Shown here one piece after another: positions 61,069 through 64,000 of a stretch of DNA of 64,000 bases (position 1 is the first letter of the stretch; every line of letters begins with the position of its first letter). Below the pieces are notes generated by a model. It saw only the letters and a program-made list of their open reading frames with translations, made no database searches and was not told the DNA's origin. The position numbers and the translations under genes were made by a program. Origin of the DNA: Parasponia andersonii (Eukaryota; Streptophyta; Magnoliopsida; Rosales; Cannabaceae); the NCBI GenBank assembly GCA_002914805.1, contig JXTB01000422.1:1-64000 (forward strand), given 5' to 3'.

Positions 61069-64000
61069 GTCATGCCTTCTTCGAGGCTCCCTCACAAAGT
61101 ATTACACCTGCAGTTGCAGAGATAGACCCGAGAGAGTTGAGTTACATGTTCTGAAATAGACACTGTCGTTTTATATAAGATTGTCGTTCGTAATATACTA
61201 ATATAGTTGTCGATTTTTGTCGTTTCTTGAATGTTTCCCGTATTGTTTGGATTGTTCATGTCGTTTTATATAAGATTTGTCTTTTGGTATATATATCCAG
61301 TCGTTTCTTTCGAATATTGGCGTTTGCTAGAGAGACGTCGTTTTTCTCTCCGTGTCTCTCTGTGCTTGAATGTAATCTCTGAGAGAGACCATCAAAACCA
61401 CAGCAATTACTTCCGTTACTGTTCTCTTCCAAATTCAAACGACAGCTTTTATAAAAGCCGTTTGACATTCGTGATTTTATGTTTGGAGCCTTAACCTCAG
61501 AGCTTTGGATGGATTCTTAATTTTTTTTTTTTTTTTTTAACCCACGTGTCCACTAAAATTTATTCAGTTACTATTTACAACCCTTTTCCAAACTCATTTT
61601 AACCTTGATCAAAAGTTTCCATTCATTTATTTGTGTTTACAGCCTTAACCATGATCAAAAGTCTCCATTCGTATATTTATGTGAGATATCTTTCTTTCTT
61701 TTAATGACTAGGCACATAGAGCCAGAAATATTTCTGTCTAGATATGTTTTCCACTTAAAACTTTGGTGGCATGAACATAGCCACCAAGCTTGAAATTGAA
61801 TTCTATTGTTAGGAATCTATAAATAAATGTTGCAAAAGTAAAGGACTAAAGGACCACCAATGTTCAAAGTTATATGCCACAACGGGAGATATTCATGTAC
61901 CCACTCCCGTCTTCTTCTTCTTTGATCGATTTTCGAGTGGTCCCCCGTTATTGTAATGCCAATAATTCCAAACTCCTTTTTTCTTTTTTCTTTTTCTCGT
62001 GTTTCAAATATTTGCAGTATAGCAATATCATTATAAACGAGCAATAATTAATAAGTACATTTGGACCCACACACAAAAAATTATATGTAAATTTTACGTG
62101 TGCGGTACTAACAAAATATATGTTATCCTTTAAGATTATTTAGAACTAATTTAGTACTAATATGGTTATGTATGAATATTGTTCTCCCATTTCTTTTTCT
62201 TTTTTTTTTTCTTTTCTCGCGTTAATAATTACGAATCACACTTGTTCAATTTTAAGAACTATTATTCTCTAATAATAGATGTTTAAAAAAGCAAAAGAAT
62301 AAGCTGAATTAATTTGTCTATATTAACCAAATCACAGTGCTTTAAAGAGTGTAACACATGCGCTGTTTATTAATGTATCTATGTACTCTAATTGGACAGT
62401 TGTGCAGACAAGTAAAATAAGCCATAATATCATTAATTACAATATCACATCCTGAGAGTTTCCATGATAACTAGTCACATTCCAAGCACAAGTACACAGC
62501 TAGGGACCACCACAACCAAATTGTTGTTATTATTAATATTATTTTTTGTTGCATTAGAATCCAATGTTTTCAGAGTTGTATTGTAATTGGTCTTGTTCCC
62601 CATTTGCATATAGTTACATGTATCAATTGTTCTTAAAACATTATTCAATCTATCAAAAAGTGGCCTTTTCTTTTTGGCATTAGTGTTCTCCCAAATGGCA
62701 TGCAATTGTCCAGTAACAAAAATAAATTACAAACATTCCATTCCCATAGCCAGTAAAATTAAATTATATATATGCTTGATTTATTCCTAGTTGATTGAAT
62801 GTAATTGGGCGGTACACTAGTCAAAGCAACCAGCGATAATAATAATAAAGAAAATGTTTCAATTATAATCCAGTTTGATTCTTTTCCGGCGCAAATCCAC
62901 TTTGCTTATTTAATGCATTTGGTGTTTAATAACAATATCATCTTGGCTTGTACTTTTGACTTTGTTTTAGTGGAATTGATTTCTTTTGCATATAAAAATG
63001 CTACAATGGTAAATATAAGAACCTTGGGTGGTTGAGCTTGAGAATATATATACTCGTCAATTTAGTAATTTTTTTTAGTCGTATAGATATTCTTTTTTTT
63101 TTTAATTATTATTATCATCTAACAGTGATCCAACGGTTATAATAATATATTTAAAAAAATATATATTATTAATATTATTTTTTTCTTACTTTTTACTATA
63201 AAAAATACATATAAAAATTTATAATTAACCAAAATAATACTTATATATAAATTAAAAAAATACTTACTGAATTAATACCATACATATATATTTTGCAGCC
63301 TTTTGGGTTGGGCCGTTTGGCCCATCATTTTTTATTGAAAGATGAAAAATTGACTAATTTTCTAGTTAATTTTGGACTAATTAATTATTTGACCATCTTT
63401 TTTAGCTCAAAATTTAGTACGACTAAACTCAAAAATTTATAAATAAATATCTAACTTACTTAATGATAAAGTAAAAAATATAACATATTCCACGACTAAA
63501 GTTTTTTAAAAAATAAACATTTACCCATAACTTTCAAAACATGAATATCTACTAAACCAATTTAAAAAATTGATCATTTGCCTAATTATAGTTAAATGTG
63601 TTTATTTCTTTTAAAATTTTAGTTATTGAATATGTTATATTTTTTATTTTTATCATTAAGTGAATTAGATAATTTGCTATAAACTTTTGAGTTTGGTTAT
63701 ATAGTAAATTTTGAGTTCAAATAATTAGTTATCTCAAAATTGATAATACTATTTTTGTAGTAATAGTTTTTAAATTAATATTTTAGTAATGTCACAGTTG
63801 TTACACAATGAATCACATAATTTATAACTATAAAATAATAATTTTTCTATAATTAATCAATAAAAACAAATTCTGTGAATTTCTGTTACATATAACAAGA
63901 TCACAAAAATACTAAAACATCATTAAAAAAAATCATTTTTCAACACATTGTTTAGAAAGTTATTTTAGCCAAAATTACTGTCGATTTTTGACAAAATAGT
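61069..64000. other. Intergenic: PPR promoter then gene-free AT-rich sequence
   Basis: The first 300 bases are the PPR promoter with the TGTCGTTT cluster (61164-61345). The rest has no supportable gene: frames at 61605-62044, 62475-62705 and 62805-63035 are short and resemble nothing known. A third, decayed MITE copy lies at about 63057-63279; the last 700 bases are very AT-rich. Confidence 0.55.
63057..63279 (+). mobile_element. MITE family copy 3, decayed
   Basis: It aligns in order with copy 2: TTAGT(C/A)G...ATCATCTAACAGTGATCCAA, then ATTAATATTATTTTTTCTTA, AACCAAAATAATACTTATAT and AAATACTTACTGAATTAAT. C-to-T and G-to-A changes dominate, as expected for an old methylated copy. Confidence 0.6.

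Overview
This is a stretch of dicot plant nuclear DNA, probably a rosid and possibly Rosaceae. Genes are rich in GT-AG introns, the spaces between them are AT-rich, and the families are plant ones: universal-stress-protein/kinase fusions, a pollen-type LRR receptor kinase, 9-lipoxygenases, a P-class PPR protein, and a plant peroxisome tether. I found no bacterial-style operon, CRISPR array, rRNA or convincing tRNA. Exon models were built by hand from splice consensus, reading phase and family knowledge. Every model given keeps one open frame across all junctions.

Layout. 1-31 kb is dense and mostly housekeeping: a tiny conserved protein (1483-1692, +); a TPX2-like microtubule/Aurora-binding protein (3263-5514, -); the ribosome-biogenesis WD40 protein UTP21/WDR36 in 18 exons (8526-16199, -); the proteasome ubiquitin receptor RPN13 (17645-20884, -); APEM9, the peroxisomal tail-anchored tether (21520-23889, +), sharing a 635 bp bidirectional promoter with RPN13; a TruA-type tRNA pseudouridine synthase (24820-27857, +); and a PRK-type LRR receptor pseudokinase (28551-30824, +).

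31-54 kb is built from duplicated families. A USP/kinase gene that has lost its kinase half, leaving a readable fossil exon, lies next to an intact 781-residue USP/RLCK gene (36176-39567, +). Two tandem 9-lipoxygenase genes follow on the minus strand (41707-45525 and 48657-53514), with identical exon structure and a nearly identical exon 2.

54-64 kb is gene-poor and repeat-rich: an LTR fragment with an initiator tRNA-Met primer-binding site, three copies of one MITE family, microsatellites and a decayed minisatellite. It holds one clear gene, a two-exon PPR protein (59705-61068, -).

No wholly new system is evident. The observations most worth checking are the decayed USP-kinase copy with a 36 bp exonised intron remnant, the lipoxygenase pair (probable gene conversion in exon 2, plus unusual regiospecificity residues), dispersed TGTCGTTT clusters near gene starts, a TPX2-like protein lacking the usual C-terminal TPX2 modules, and several MITEs and tandem duplications. 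The genes do not form one pathway; apart from the two duplicated families they are ordinary chromosomal neighbours.
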